Source: Apostichopus japonicus | Taxonomy: Eukaryota; Echinodermata; Holothuroidea; Aspidochirotida; Stichopodidae | Length of the DNA stretch: 64,000 nt | Assembly: GCF_037975245.1 (NCBI RefSeq) | Contig: NC_092576.1 | Span: forward strand, 22,879,611-22,943,610 | Direction: 5' to 3' | Shown here: piece after piece, positions 1-11,700 of the stretch | Numbering within the stretch: the stretch's first letter is position 1 | Layout: the number at the start of each line of letters is the position of its first letter | Notes under the pieces: generated by a model | Seen by the model: the letters and a program-made list of their open reading frames with translations, nothing else | Database searches by the model: none | What the model was told of the DNA's origin: nothing | Position numbers and translations under genes: made by a program

Positions 1-686
1 ATGTTATATTAGATTTCGTTGCGTGTAAATTACCCACGTAAAATGAAAGCTCAACACCTCGTTACCAATATGCGATAGTCTGCGATACTATGTTTCTCAT
101 CAGCTCTGGAAGTCCGCATAATAAGTTGCTTTTGACGAAAAGAGCTATTTTATCACATAACGATATTTGCTTTCTGAAGTTCAAAGTCCATAGTCCATGC
201 ACAACATCTTATATATAAAAAGAAAGGCCGTTGGAATGTTTACGACTTTAAGGGCACGTTGCATAATACTGGGAGAATACCAATGCTAATGCTGTTAATT
301 GTAATTTATTGTTATCGCGTTCTTTTTCTACTGTGTAATAACCTGAAATGTTCATAGGTTGTCCATCCATTAGTAATCAGTCGTCAATTCCTTATCGACG
401 GCTATGTTATTTTGGTTGTTTTTGACGGCTTATTCTATGGAAATCGTAACAGTTAATTGATCTTTTCCAGAAAATTTCTTATTTGGTTATATTCATTGTA
501 AATATGTCGACTGTTTTATGTAAAATAAATCGTTTATGCACTGGAAACAAGCAACTTTTGCGTTTTCTAGTAATAGAAAACAGATGGCGCCATTTGGTGT
601 TAGTACAGTACTAGAATCAAGAAGTAGACAGTGACCTATACCTGCAGCTTTCGATACCTGTAGGCCAGTCCACAGGAGAGTTGTTA

Positions 687-1482
687 ACGTTTCATAAGAA
701 ATCTAAAGAAACCATTTTTGAGAACATTAATATTAAACATCATGGTCTCATTCAGACCAGGGATCCATTATTGAACGGGTATCTCATACTATGTACTTAG
801 GAGTTGATATTGACGCCAAGTTGACCTTTACTAACCATATATCTAAAATAATGTCTAAGGTGTATTAGATGGTATCAACGTTGGCATACATTACTCCTTA
901 TTTTCATTCTAATGTAAGAGATAAAGTATCCACCTCATAAATTCTGCCAGTTATTGTGTATGCAGTTCCTGTCTGGCATCACTTTCTACTTGAAAAGGAC
1001 AAGAAAAGAATCAGAAGTTTCTTGAAATACTACTAAAATATATTTAAACTCGACTATGAAAGCCTGGGTGGTAAAGTAAACACTGCTGCTAGAAGTGACT
1101 TCATAAGACTAGCTAAGAATATACATAGCTCTAAAGATCACCCACTTCACTCTGAGTTGATCTCTCTGTGCAATAGAACAAACAAGTACAATGTACGAAA
1201 TCCTACTATCTTGACAACTTTTAGAATTATGCTTTTTAAGAACTCATTTATCTACAGAGAAGCCATTTATATTCAAAATGGATTCTTAGAATCTCTGTTA
1301 TAATCTTTTAAATCCTTTTGTATCTTTCAATCTTAAAAAAAAATCTTGTAATCCTTTTAATCTTTCGACCTTCTTCTCCTCCATCTTATTTCTTATTTGT
1401 TCATGCTTTCATGATTTTATGTCTTTTGTGTATCATTATTATGCGTCTTATTTATAAATTTTGTTTTTTATACTGAAATAAA
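687..1482 (+). mobile_element. LINE (non-LTR retrotransposon) 3' fragment, decayed
   Basis: Translation across frames gives the C-terminal part of a non-LTR reverse transcriptase. A segment reading FHKKSKETIFENINIK is followed, after a frameshift, by IERVSHTMYLGVDIDAKLTF, the usual YLGV-D-KL-F motif at the end of the palm. Next come a thumb-like stretch (ILPVIVYAVPVWHH) and a basic C-terminus ending at a stop at 1301-1303. At least three in-frame stops and one frameshift mean it cannot encode a working enzyme. The AT-rich tail contains AATAAA at 1477-1482, which probably marks the element's 3' end. The 5' part is missing, as is usual for LINE copies truncated on insertion. The clade is not certain; CR1- or Jockey-like is a guess. 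Confidence 0.72.
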
Positions 1483-4400
1483 GAAATTAAACTTAGAGGT
1501 GAAAAACAAAAGTTTCTTTATCTTAAAAGTTTCACTTCGAAATGTCGATGTAATATGTCCAAAAAGTCGATGTTCTATCTCCAAATTTTGAAAGTTTATA
1601 TCAGAATTTTGACTTTCACGAAACATTGACTACAATTTATCTAAAAATGGTTCGTTTAATATTAACTCTGCATAGTTGTTTGTAGTGAACTAATTGTTTT
1701 ATGTCAAAGACTTCATGTCCAACTTCAAACTTCCACTTTTTATTAAAAGTGTAACAATTTATATCCAAAATTTGATACTTGATGACAGCAATTTTACAGT
1801 TCCATCTACAATATGTCACGATTTATGACAAAACAGATATTTATATCACAATTTGTAAAAGGAAATCTTTGTCCCTTAAATTCTGACGTTTTACCTCTCA
1901 ACGTTCCTTCTCCATTGTTCTTTCTGACTCCCGTGTAGTACTCAAATAATGTAACAATGACAGTGATGCGAAATCAGCTGTGTCCTTGAATAATGAGTGT
2001 TAAAGTTCGGAGTTTTCATTCAATTGTGGGATTTGTTTTTGATTTGATGCCCGTGTATACATTCAGTTTAAAGCGAGACATGATTGTTGGACTACAGTTC
2101 CCGAAATGTGGAAATTGTAGGCAAACAGAAACGAACAGAATCAGTTTTATAATTTGTGGTAATATAATTATGTTTACGTCCATGGGTGTAAAACCACGCT
2201 GATTTCCGTTTCCTAACACTAAGTCACAATGCCGCATAATGCGACATAAGTGAAACCTAGTACTGCTAGCATGCACACATTGATGGTTTACATTTGAGCA
2301 ACATAATTAGACATTGCGAACATTGCAGATGCTTTAACCGTAACTCAGTCTTAAAACAGAACGTGGGTATATGCATCAACAGTTGATTCACCATTGATAT
2401 CTCACGAGTTTGTCATAACTATACGAAATTTGCGAGACTTACCATTAGTGTTTTGCATTTTAATAATATGCCTTTGTGTGATTTAAATTAAACAGGACAC
2501 CAAAAAGTGCCAAGGGCCTTGCCTATAGACCCCAACGCCAAAGAATGACTGTCATGTAGATGAAAAGTGTGAAAATGATAGGAAGTGGTATATCACTAAG
2601 GAGGACATTGTTAAATTATTTAAAATTCTTTTAAATTACCAGAATTTTAACTATGAAATAACGCATACCATGCGACAGAAAAGATACCCTTTACTTAAGC
2701 CCCCCTCCCTCAAACAAAAGTGAATAAAAAAACATTCAGAGGATTCGGTAAATTCTGTTCAAAAGACTTTTGCAAGAACAGGTCACTGTAAACAAGTCTT
2801 AATCTTCTTAATAAATTAATCTGTCTCAAATTTATAATGAGCGTTCGTCACTATCAACTGAGCGGTTACAAATCATTCCTGGGGAAGTTGGCGATTAGCC
2901 AAATTGAGTTGTTGCAGACTCAAATAGTGTCAATATCCTTAGAGTGCAAAAGTCGAACACGCTTGCGTAGCAATTGAAATGCTTTTCTTTAGTAAGAGTG
3001 GCATATCCATTGTCAGGCAAAGTTTACACGCAACTATAAAAAATGCACGACTTTCACATTCAGTTTGCTATTTTCCTTTCATTAAACTCACGTCGTAAAA
3101 GAGAGCTCACAGATATGAAACTGTGATAATTTTTTAAATCGAAACCAATGTTTTGTATTGGTACAGAAAGGTACTTAGCAGGATGTTTTCGATATAAGAG
3201 GGGCTCTTAACTTTTCTTGATAATCCTCATAAAGTACTTTGTTTCAAAGACAAAGCGATACTGATACGAAACTCAATTTTATTTGCAGGCAGTAAATGTT
3301 TTATGTGACAATCCTCTTTGGGATGGCAATTTCCTATCACAAGAAAATATACGATACTTTGATTGTATGAGATACTATGTCAAATGATCATTAGTTTGAT
3401 TCTCAAATTTCCTCTGACATGAATACGAAGGCATTAGCCATATATGTATCCTTGGGGTATTTTGTAAAGGAACTTAAAGGAACATTGAATTGATTTTAAT
3501 TTGATTTTTGAAGCTAAATGTCATGCTTAACAGTATGCTAATATTATAACATTATAGCACGTAAATTAAACTGAAATTGTTTGTTTTTGCTATTTTGATG
3601 TACAAGTGTTTTAAATAAACCTCCATAAAAGCTATGTAGATATGAGTTGGACATGTGTCATATTTCAAAATCATTTGTTGACAAATTGTAGAAAAAAACT
3701 TGCAATCAGTATATTAGTTTGGTGAGGTGCTTAGTATACAATCACAATTATGTGTCGGATACGTAAATGTGTCGGATACCTAAACATCTATCAAAATTTC
3801 ACATGATGACTGAATGTAGTTCATGTCATAAAAATTGTAGTAATGGCAATCTTGCTGTCGTTCAATTAGATTAAACTCAAAAATACTCTAGAATTGCTAC
3901 AATCTGCGAGTCTCTGTTTTAGAAGAAACAATCAAGCATCAGCAGAGTACCATGCATCATTACCAAAGATTTATTTCTTTTCAAGAAACTGAAAACAGTG
4001 AAACGCTTACTAAATAAACGATATATACACAGGAATACAACTTGTTTTTATTAGATATCGACGCTGCTTGTTTATTGTTCTTGTAGATTCAACACAGATA
4101 TCCCGGCAGAAAATAATAATATGATAATAGAAAACGAAACAAGAAATCAGAGGACTTTGGATATTTGGTGGTACTTGGATATATTCCTGGGTGGCTCTGA
4201 GTAAACATGGCCTACACAGACTAAGTAATGAACTTTAAACATAGAGGCAATAAGACGCCATTGATAACGAGACCGTTGAAAGATCGCTACCAAAAAGGTA
4301 ATTCATACAATAATTCGATAAACATCGTCTTTTTTGGGGCTGTGGTGCCGTACAATTCCTTTCAAGGGACAATTTGAAAAGAAAGGTATGATATTTTTGC

Positions 4401-7400
4401 TATTACAGGCCGCATATTGAATTTAAAATGTACAGTAACTTGTGTCGCATATATCGCCATAGCGAAAATAAAAATCTGAAACGGCTTAGCACAGATTGTG
4501 CGATATGGAAAACGCATCTGAAACTAATATCGATTGGTTAAAGAATTTTCTGGTGGCCAAGTACTATTGAAACTAACGAACCGGTTCCATTAGATATAGG
4601 TGTAGCGACAATATATAAATCATGCAACGTATTCAAATGAAATCTTATGTTAAGGTTTTTTTTTGTCGGTAATACATGCGCCCACTTAAATCAAAGTCTA
4701 CTTGAAATTGTACCGTTTGTCCGAAGATTAGTGTACCTCCAAACTATTGTCTTGCCAACATTGCTAAAATTATTAGGATTTACCTTAGGTCTACACATTA
4801 TTTCTAGAACTCACAGAGTTGTGAGTTGGCCTTTTTTTTTTTTACAGTGAGGAATGAAGTGAGGGACAAAGCAATGCGTGACTTTGAAATGACAAAACGT
4901 AGCATAAAGAGTTTCGTCGTTACATTTATGTGTGGTGTGTAAGAAAATGTTAATCGCTAACGGATACACACAAAGAGATGATAAATGATTATATGTAAAA
5001 TATAACTTAGTATGACAGGATGTTAGGTGAGAGATGTGTAAGTCACATTGTATATAAAGGTATAAAAGTATGTAAAATGCGTTTAGTTTAATGAACCAAA
5101 ATTGCAAGCTTATTGTTAGGTAACACTACAAGAAGTTTGACGAAATCCTTAACTGTATCCCTGTGTAACAGGTATTTCATGGTTGAAAGTTGAAGGAACA
5201 TTTTTTTTTAATATCTTGTCGTTGCCTATCTACCACTCCCAAGTACTATCGGTTTGGAAAGTTACAAAACTTGTTTTTGCAACTAATCTTGCTGCAAGAA
5301 TAGAAATAAAAATTATTTATCTCCGAAGTTCCTTATTCACACAGCTGGTATACAAAATTAAAACCATTAAAGGTGTAATAAAGTGCAATATTTTAGTTAC
5401 TGATGACAAAACAATGAAAAGACTTCCGTGATCATATACAATGTTGTTTTTCTTTTGTCTTTCTAACCTATTGGTGTTCAAAGTGTCTAGCTTCCTTCTA
5501 GACATGGTCTTAATATCACGTCATTCTGTTACAAAATCAGTATATCATTGTTGGGTTTTCGTACCCAAATGTCTAGTTTGACAATTCCTTTTGTAAGTAC
5601 TGTAGAATTACCATGTATAAAACCGCCTATACGCCATGATTTTTACCCCGTAAGGAACGTGTACCCAGTAGGTATATCTGAGTCTTGTACAGGAACCCGC
5701 CAAGATGTAAGCACTCACAACAGGTAGTTTTGTACTCTGGAGGCGTATTTAGATTACAGTGCTTGACAATTATTGGCGTGATTTACCTCTCAACACTCGT
5801 TGACTTATCAAAGCAAACATACCTTAGACCAAGGTCTGTTTACTTTCAGTTCGTAATGCAGTAAAGAATTTTATTACACAAAGCTGGTTGTCGTAGCTCA
5901 GAACTGACATTGGTCGTTTAAGTGTTCCATTGATTAACATTTTCTTATGTTGAGGTATTTTACGAAAAGCTGAACATCAGCATAAATTGCTATCAACCGA
6001 TAACCGCAGCACACGATAGAGAAACTATTATCAAATGTTGATTGTTTGTTCGTAGGGACATTGAATTCATCAGCTATGGGTTAATATTTATCAGCTGACT
6101 TCACTGACGATTATAAATATTATGATGCACTTCGATTACACAATACTAGCCAAAAGAGAACAGGCTTATTATTTCATGTACTTTACATGTACACTTCCAC
6201 TACAGAGTCATATATCGGAGTGAACGATGCTTTGCATTGACCTTTTTATATACTAAAGCATTAATTACAACACGGCTAATGATGAAAGAGTAAACAATTT
6301 TTAACAAGTTTCTCAAAGTTACATCTACCCCATGTACTATTGCAAATACACATTATTGAAAAGTATGCTATGAATATAATAGCTCATATGAGACAGAAAC
6401 AACGATTAAGAACTATCAGCTACACAGCATCAGCAACATCAGAAACGAAGGCTAATAGAATACTAATATTCAGGGATTGCCAGATATAGAAATCTTTTTT
6501 GATTAATGTCATTTAAAGTTGTTAACAAGAATATTTCTCCATATTAAAACCAATTCTACTATCACATCTATTGTAGCCTACGTATATAGCTGACATTTTA
6601 AATGTCAGTAGAACACTGGTAAAGTGTTATGTATATGCAACCGCCATGATTCGGTCATATAAACCTTGCTTCGTAAACATGACAAAGTTTAATAACAGTT
6701 CTAATATCTCTTGACAGTAGCTAAATAATATGTGATGAAGATTTCAATAATGAAGGGAGCCTATGAAGTAAAAATTGTATGTACGGATGGACAAAAAAAC
6801 TAAAGGACGTGATTTGCAATATGAACTTGATATATTACTACGCCGTTTACATATGTCAGTCAAATCTGCGAAATATTAAAAATCACTAAAGGAGGAAAGA
6901 AATTAAAACAAATGTAGAACAAAACATTAACAGAGGAGAGTTGTATCGTTCGAGGGATGCTAAATAGTATAGAAATGTACAGTAATTTTTTAAGCAGCCA
7001 GAAAACTCAAGAGTCATACCGAATTTTGCATCAAATATGATCTATATGTTTTTGAAAAAAAATACTTGTCGAAATCTACAACCTTTCGATCTACTGTTTT
7101 CAGGAGTAATGAATTGCTTAAGGAAAGACAATATTAGCTATGCAGATATAACAGAGACCTACCATGACTCCTAATTTACACACACATCTGTCAACAAAAC
7201 CAAATGTTGGACGGTTTATTAATCAATCATTCTCATTTAAACTATAAATTGATCAGTTGAGAACAATAAGGTTGATCAACGTAGTCAAACTGGGTCACAT
7301 GTTTGTGACATTTAAGCAAAAGGAAGTGGCACAAGAAACATTTTTTTCTCTTGCTAGTCCTATTCACATATTATTTCGAGGATTCTATTATAGATACACC

Positions 7401-7913
7401 GACTAACATTCAATAAACCATTATTTCATTGGTACCACTCTATTTTGCTATGCAGCCTTTTAGATTTAGAGTGCGAACGTGATTTCAAGGAGGCAATTTC
7501 CACTATTTGTAATTTAATTTATACCTGTACACCCATCGTCGTTGCATATAATCATAGGACAGGCAGTAAGAACACATGTAACTTCCATACGTTCGGAGCA
7601 TCAAATGTTCCTACATAATGCGCACAAGATGTCGTACATGATAGATTGGAACAATTCACAAAAGAATGTTACTGGATGCGATATTACACCTAAAGCCATT
7701 AGAGAGATGCCGGTAATGTTGCGTTGGTGAAATATGAAACCAAATTTTCTTCCCCAAGTCTCTAGTGTAAATTTAGCTGGTTTACGATAAACAATAAATG
7801 AGAAAAACTGCTGCAATATATGAAATTGACTTAAGAAATACTTTGTACAGTATCACTAAGAGGTGCATGTGTTAAGGTAACATACAGATCAATTGGGCCT
7901 ACTCGAAAAAAAA
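1483..7913. other. Intergenic stretch, no gene recognised
   Basis: About 6.4 kb of AT-rich DNA. The longest open frames are 60-98 codons, have no recognisable domains, and are often antisense shadows of one another (for example 1993-2202 against 2016-2276). I saw no further Ig-type exon on the minus strand here that could continue the Ig exon at 7914-8291. A 5' non-coding exon of the large plus-strand gene could lie here but cannot be recognised from sequence. Confidence 0.5.
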
Positions 7914-8291
7914 CTAAGCACCTCCTTGGACATACCATAGTTTACTATCTTCTTTATTGTACAAACCTGTTACTGTCAATAAATGCGTCTTTACCGTCGA
8001 AGAGTTAGATATGCAAGTATACGTTCCTTCGTGGCAAAGGGACACCGATTTGATATAAATACTATTATTTGCCAGTATGCAAATGCTATCCGCAAAATTT
8101 TGCTGATATAAATATTGATCGATAAACAGTAAACGTTTTTCAAACTCCCAGTAATTTTGTAGTCCAATCTTTGGACATCCTTCTAAAAGCACCGAATCAG
8201 AGTGCAGGATTATATGCTGCAGTACTCTTCCAGACGATATGTTACACAATATTTGGCAAAACAGAACAGACCAAACGTTTTTGTAAAACAT
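7914..8291 (-). CDS. Secreted or truncated single Ig-domain protein
   Basis: The ORF encodes 125 residues. It starts with a hydrophobic signal-peptide-like segment (FYKNVWSVLFCQILCNIS) and continues into one Ig V-like domain: first Cys in LLEGCPKIG, Trp in NYWEF, and a final strand reading CHEGTYTCIS. A possible splice donor (CAG then GTTTGT on the minus strand) lies at 7966/7967. It would end the exon in phase 1, the phase used by the Ig exons of the neighbouring gene. I found no downstream Ig or membrane exon on this strand, so the product is either a short secreted Ig protein ending at 7914 or the orphan first exon of a broken gene. The strand motif SVSLCHEGTYTC matches NVSLKHETFFTV in the first Ig domain of the gene at 8793-17879, which suggests the two exons are duplicates. 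It is transcribed away from that gene. Confidence 0.6.
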   Translation of the reverse strand: MFYKNVWSVLFCQILCNISSGRVLQHIILHSDSVLLEGCPKIGLQNYWEFEKRLLFIDQYLYQQNFADSICILANNSIYIKSVSLCHEGTYTCISNSSTVKTHLLTVTGLYNKEDSKLWYVQGGA

Positions 8292-8771
8292 TTTAAAAGA
8301 CCAAAGAAACTTAAAAAATTGCGAGTACTACAGATGCTGATCGGAGTTTGACTTTGAACACAAATCGCGACGTTTGAAAGTAAATGTCATTTCGCACTAG
8401 AAAGAAATACTTAATCTGAAACTACGGATACTTTTAAGTAGCATGCAAATGTAGGTCCGGTAATAAATTACTTAGTAATTGTTATGTTTGTCTTTTAGAA
8501 CAAGAAATGTAATACTCAGTAGTGACTTTAGTATTGCATAGCATCACGCCATTTATCAAAGATACCCAAACAACCAAAAAAACAATACAACAGACCTGCT
8601 GTACAAATACCTCACTGAGTTTGTTTAAAGTCGATTTGCTTGGACAAGAAAATGGTGGGATTTTGCTAGATCCTGAGGGAAATTTCTATCATGTAGGTGT
8701 GCTGTTTACGTTTGAAGCATTGCAAGCATGTAACTTTAACATTCACAAACATTTTTTTTACTTCTTTTCAG
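8292..8771. promoter_or_regulatory. Divergent intergenic region between two Ig genes
   Basis: About 500 bp separates the ATG of the minus-strand Ig exon (8291) from the ATG of the plus-strand Ig-NACHT gene (8793). On the plus strand an acceptor (cttcttttcag, ending at 8771) lies 21 bases before the ATG, so the plus gene probably has a 5' non-coding exon further upstream, or this acceptor is unused. Whether this space is a shared bidirectional promoter is inferred from layout only. I did not find a convincing TATA box or a conserved motif. Confidence 0.35.
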
Positions 8772-8792
8772 ATTACCAACGCACCCTGCAAC

Positions 8793-11700
8793 ATGGAATT
8801 CCTGTTTGCATTTACTATAGCATTAGTAACGACGTTTTTACATTTCTCTGGTAAGTAAACATATTTCCGTTTACCTTAAAATCATTCCACAAGGCAAACA
8901 TTTAATATAGTGTCCTTACTGTTTAGTGCACTAGCTGTTTGCAATATATATACAGCGATTTCAAATATGATTGGGTAAAATATGCAATTATTCATTTTAT
9001 TTAATTCGTAGTAATACCTTTTTTCTTGATTACAGTTTCAACTGGTACAGATGAAGAATGTGCACCTGTGCAATTCATTGAACTGAAAACTACTGCAGCA
9101 ATCCAATGTTCGTTCGATGCCGAATACGACAGTGTACTGTGGTACCAATCAACAGAAGAGCAGGCCATTCTGACCTACAGAAACTCAATAAAAGAGGGAA
9201 CAGGATATGAATCAGGGGAGTTTGATATCAATCCTAACGGTTCCTTAGTAATACTGAACGTCTCACTAAAACACGAGACATTCTTCACCGTGAAGAAGAT
9301 TATATCTGCGGAGTCTCCAGTCATTTATAATGTTTACATAATTGACGTCAAAACAACAGGTAATAAAAAAGGGAGTTCATAACGTGATGTGTTTGATGTG
9401 ATGCAGAGCATTACAACAATTTCAATGAGGACAAAAAAAGTGTCCACACCGATTCAAACTCTCACAAGGAACATATAACGCATTAGGAATAAATATATGT
9501 CAGCCTCAATCAACATAACATGTTGTTGATATTAAGCACAATAGAACATTGTGAATAGGGTATAAGGGTATTAACAAATACAAACAATGAGTTATATCAA
9601 CGAATTAAAGAAATTAACACAAGCTGATGTAATCATTGATAAGACATCAGGGTAGCAGTTTATACAGTAATTATATTGAAGAGGAGACCTTCTCGAAAAT
9701 TAGAACAAAATGAGATACATTACCTGCATTTCAAATTGGATGCTCCTTTTTTATTTCAATATATGGTAGTAAATTTTACCGTAAGTCATCCCTGTAGAAA
9801 CTTATCGGTTTCAACTATGCAATGTTAGAATCTAATTTTAGAAAGAAAATCAATACTGATGATTTGGGATTTAGATCTGAAATATTATAAACACACTGAC
9901 GTACTAATGTCAACAATTTCGTATTTTACCTCATTTTTCAACCTCGTCGATGCTATGTTGTTTGTTTTGCAAATAAAAGTCCGAATTTTTGCAAGAAATA
10001 TGTACTCTGATACGTAACGGTACATTTCAGTACAAGTAGAGTCTGCACAACTCGAGCAGCTACTGGTGAGCCTGAAAGCCCTTTTGTCATGGTTTCAATA
10101 CTTAGCTTGGACGAAGAGATATATAGACGAACATTATTAGCATGATGGAAATGACGTTAAAGACATGTATCAACCATGAGAAATTTGTCGATGATTGAAA
10201 GTTCATAACCGTTTCCTTTAATTTACTTACACAGGGAAACCAACTTATGGGTTTCCAATTATTGACGTGTGCGAAAAGGAACATGCTATCTGCTACAAGT
10301 CGATAAAAGACATTTCGAGTCTGAACTGTTTGGTTAATAACTCCAGACCAGCAGTAAAACTAAACTGGATTGATAAGACGACAGTAGAAAATGTATCAAT
10401 CTCATCACCTCTAACAGTATCTACGACAGATAATGTTACCTTTACAACAATACTTAACGTATCGCCCTCCGTTTGCGATTCGCGACTTTGCCTACTGGCA
10501 TGCAAGAGCTCGACTTTTTCGTGGATCCTCCAGAGAGATGAATCCTTAATATTGCTGGAAGACACTGATAGAGAATCGGCCTCTGCAGAACCACATCTAC
10601 GTTTTATCGAGATTGACTCAGAAATGACACTCAATTGTGGTGATCAGAATACAAGTCTTCGTGTTTGGAAGAGAAATAACGGTATTGACGACACCATGGA
10701 AACACTAGCAATTTGTGTAAATGTAGAGAAATATATGTCGACGGTGTTAACAAATGAATTTATTATAACATCTGACGGTTCTTTGTCCGCTAAAGAGGCA
10801 AAGTCACGTGCCGAGGGTAATTACTACTGTACCTATGAGACTAACAACAAGGAGAGAGTCATACTGTACGATATACGAATCTACTGTAAGTCACCATTTG
10901 TCAAGTAAAATATGGCTGCAATGATCAGCAATATTTTAAACTGTACGATTTATAATGTTGTTTCAGACGTAGCAAGGGATCTGTTACTCTGATGGAAGTT
11001 ATTCAGCTGTTTAACCGACTAAGGACATGACAAAACTATTTTCATAGAAAAATATATGTTTGCAAGAAAAGAATAATTATAAGTTAAAAACGATTCATTT
11101 GTAAACCATCGGATATGTTTTGTTGTGATAACAGTAAATAAAACCTCTAAATTTAACTGAATTATCATATGGTTGTGTTAATTGGTTGATTTAACGTAAA
11201 TTACATTTTTTATGGTTTTATTTCCAGCTAATCCAATCCCAAACTACCTTGTCGTTGATGGCTGCAGCAATCAACAATATTGCACTTTACCGGTACAAGC
11301 AGAGGGCAATGTCTCATGCACATTGTATGGCATTCGCCCTGAAGTTAGCCTCGAATGGGAAGCTGATCAGAGTGATGGCATCTCCTTTACCGCTCACGAG
11401 AGAAAGACAGAAGATAAAGGCGATGCGTTCAATATATTTCTCACATCAAAGTTTACTATTTCACAAAGTTCCGAAAGCAGAATAACAGTGAAATGTCGCG
11501 TCACTGGAGAAATGGCTAATTTCTTCGACTTATCGACAAATATTGATCTTCTTGTGCTTAAAGGTACGATATATTTCCGTATATTTGAGACCATTCAACC
11601 TCATCAAACGTTACGTTTTTGACATAAAAACCTAACAATTTCTCGAATTTCATCATTTTTTTTTTCCATTTTCAGAGACAAATGAGGTATATACTTCGAC

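Noticed and set aside
4811-5107. 98-codon minus-strand frame
   Set aside because: It has no domain, no splice context and AT-driven composition, so it is probably chance.
7542-7816. Possible second Ig exon of the minus-strand Ig gene
   Set aside because: Neither strand shows the C-W-C pattern or suitable phase-1 splice borders.
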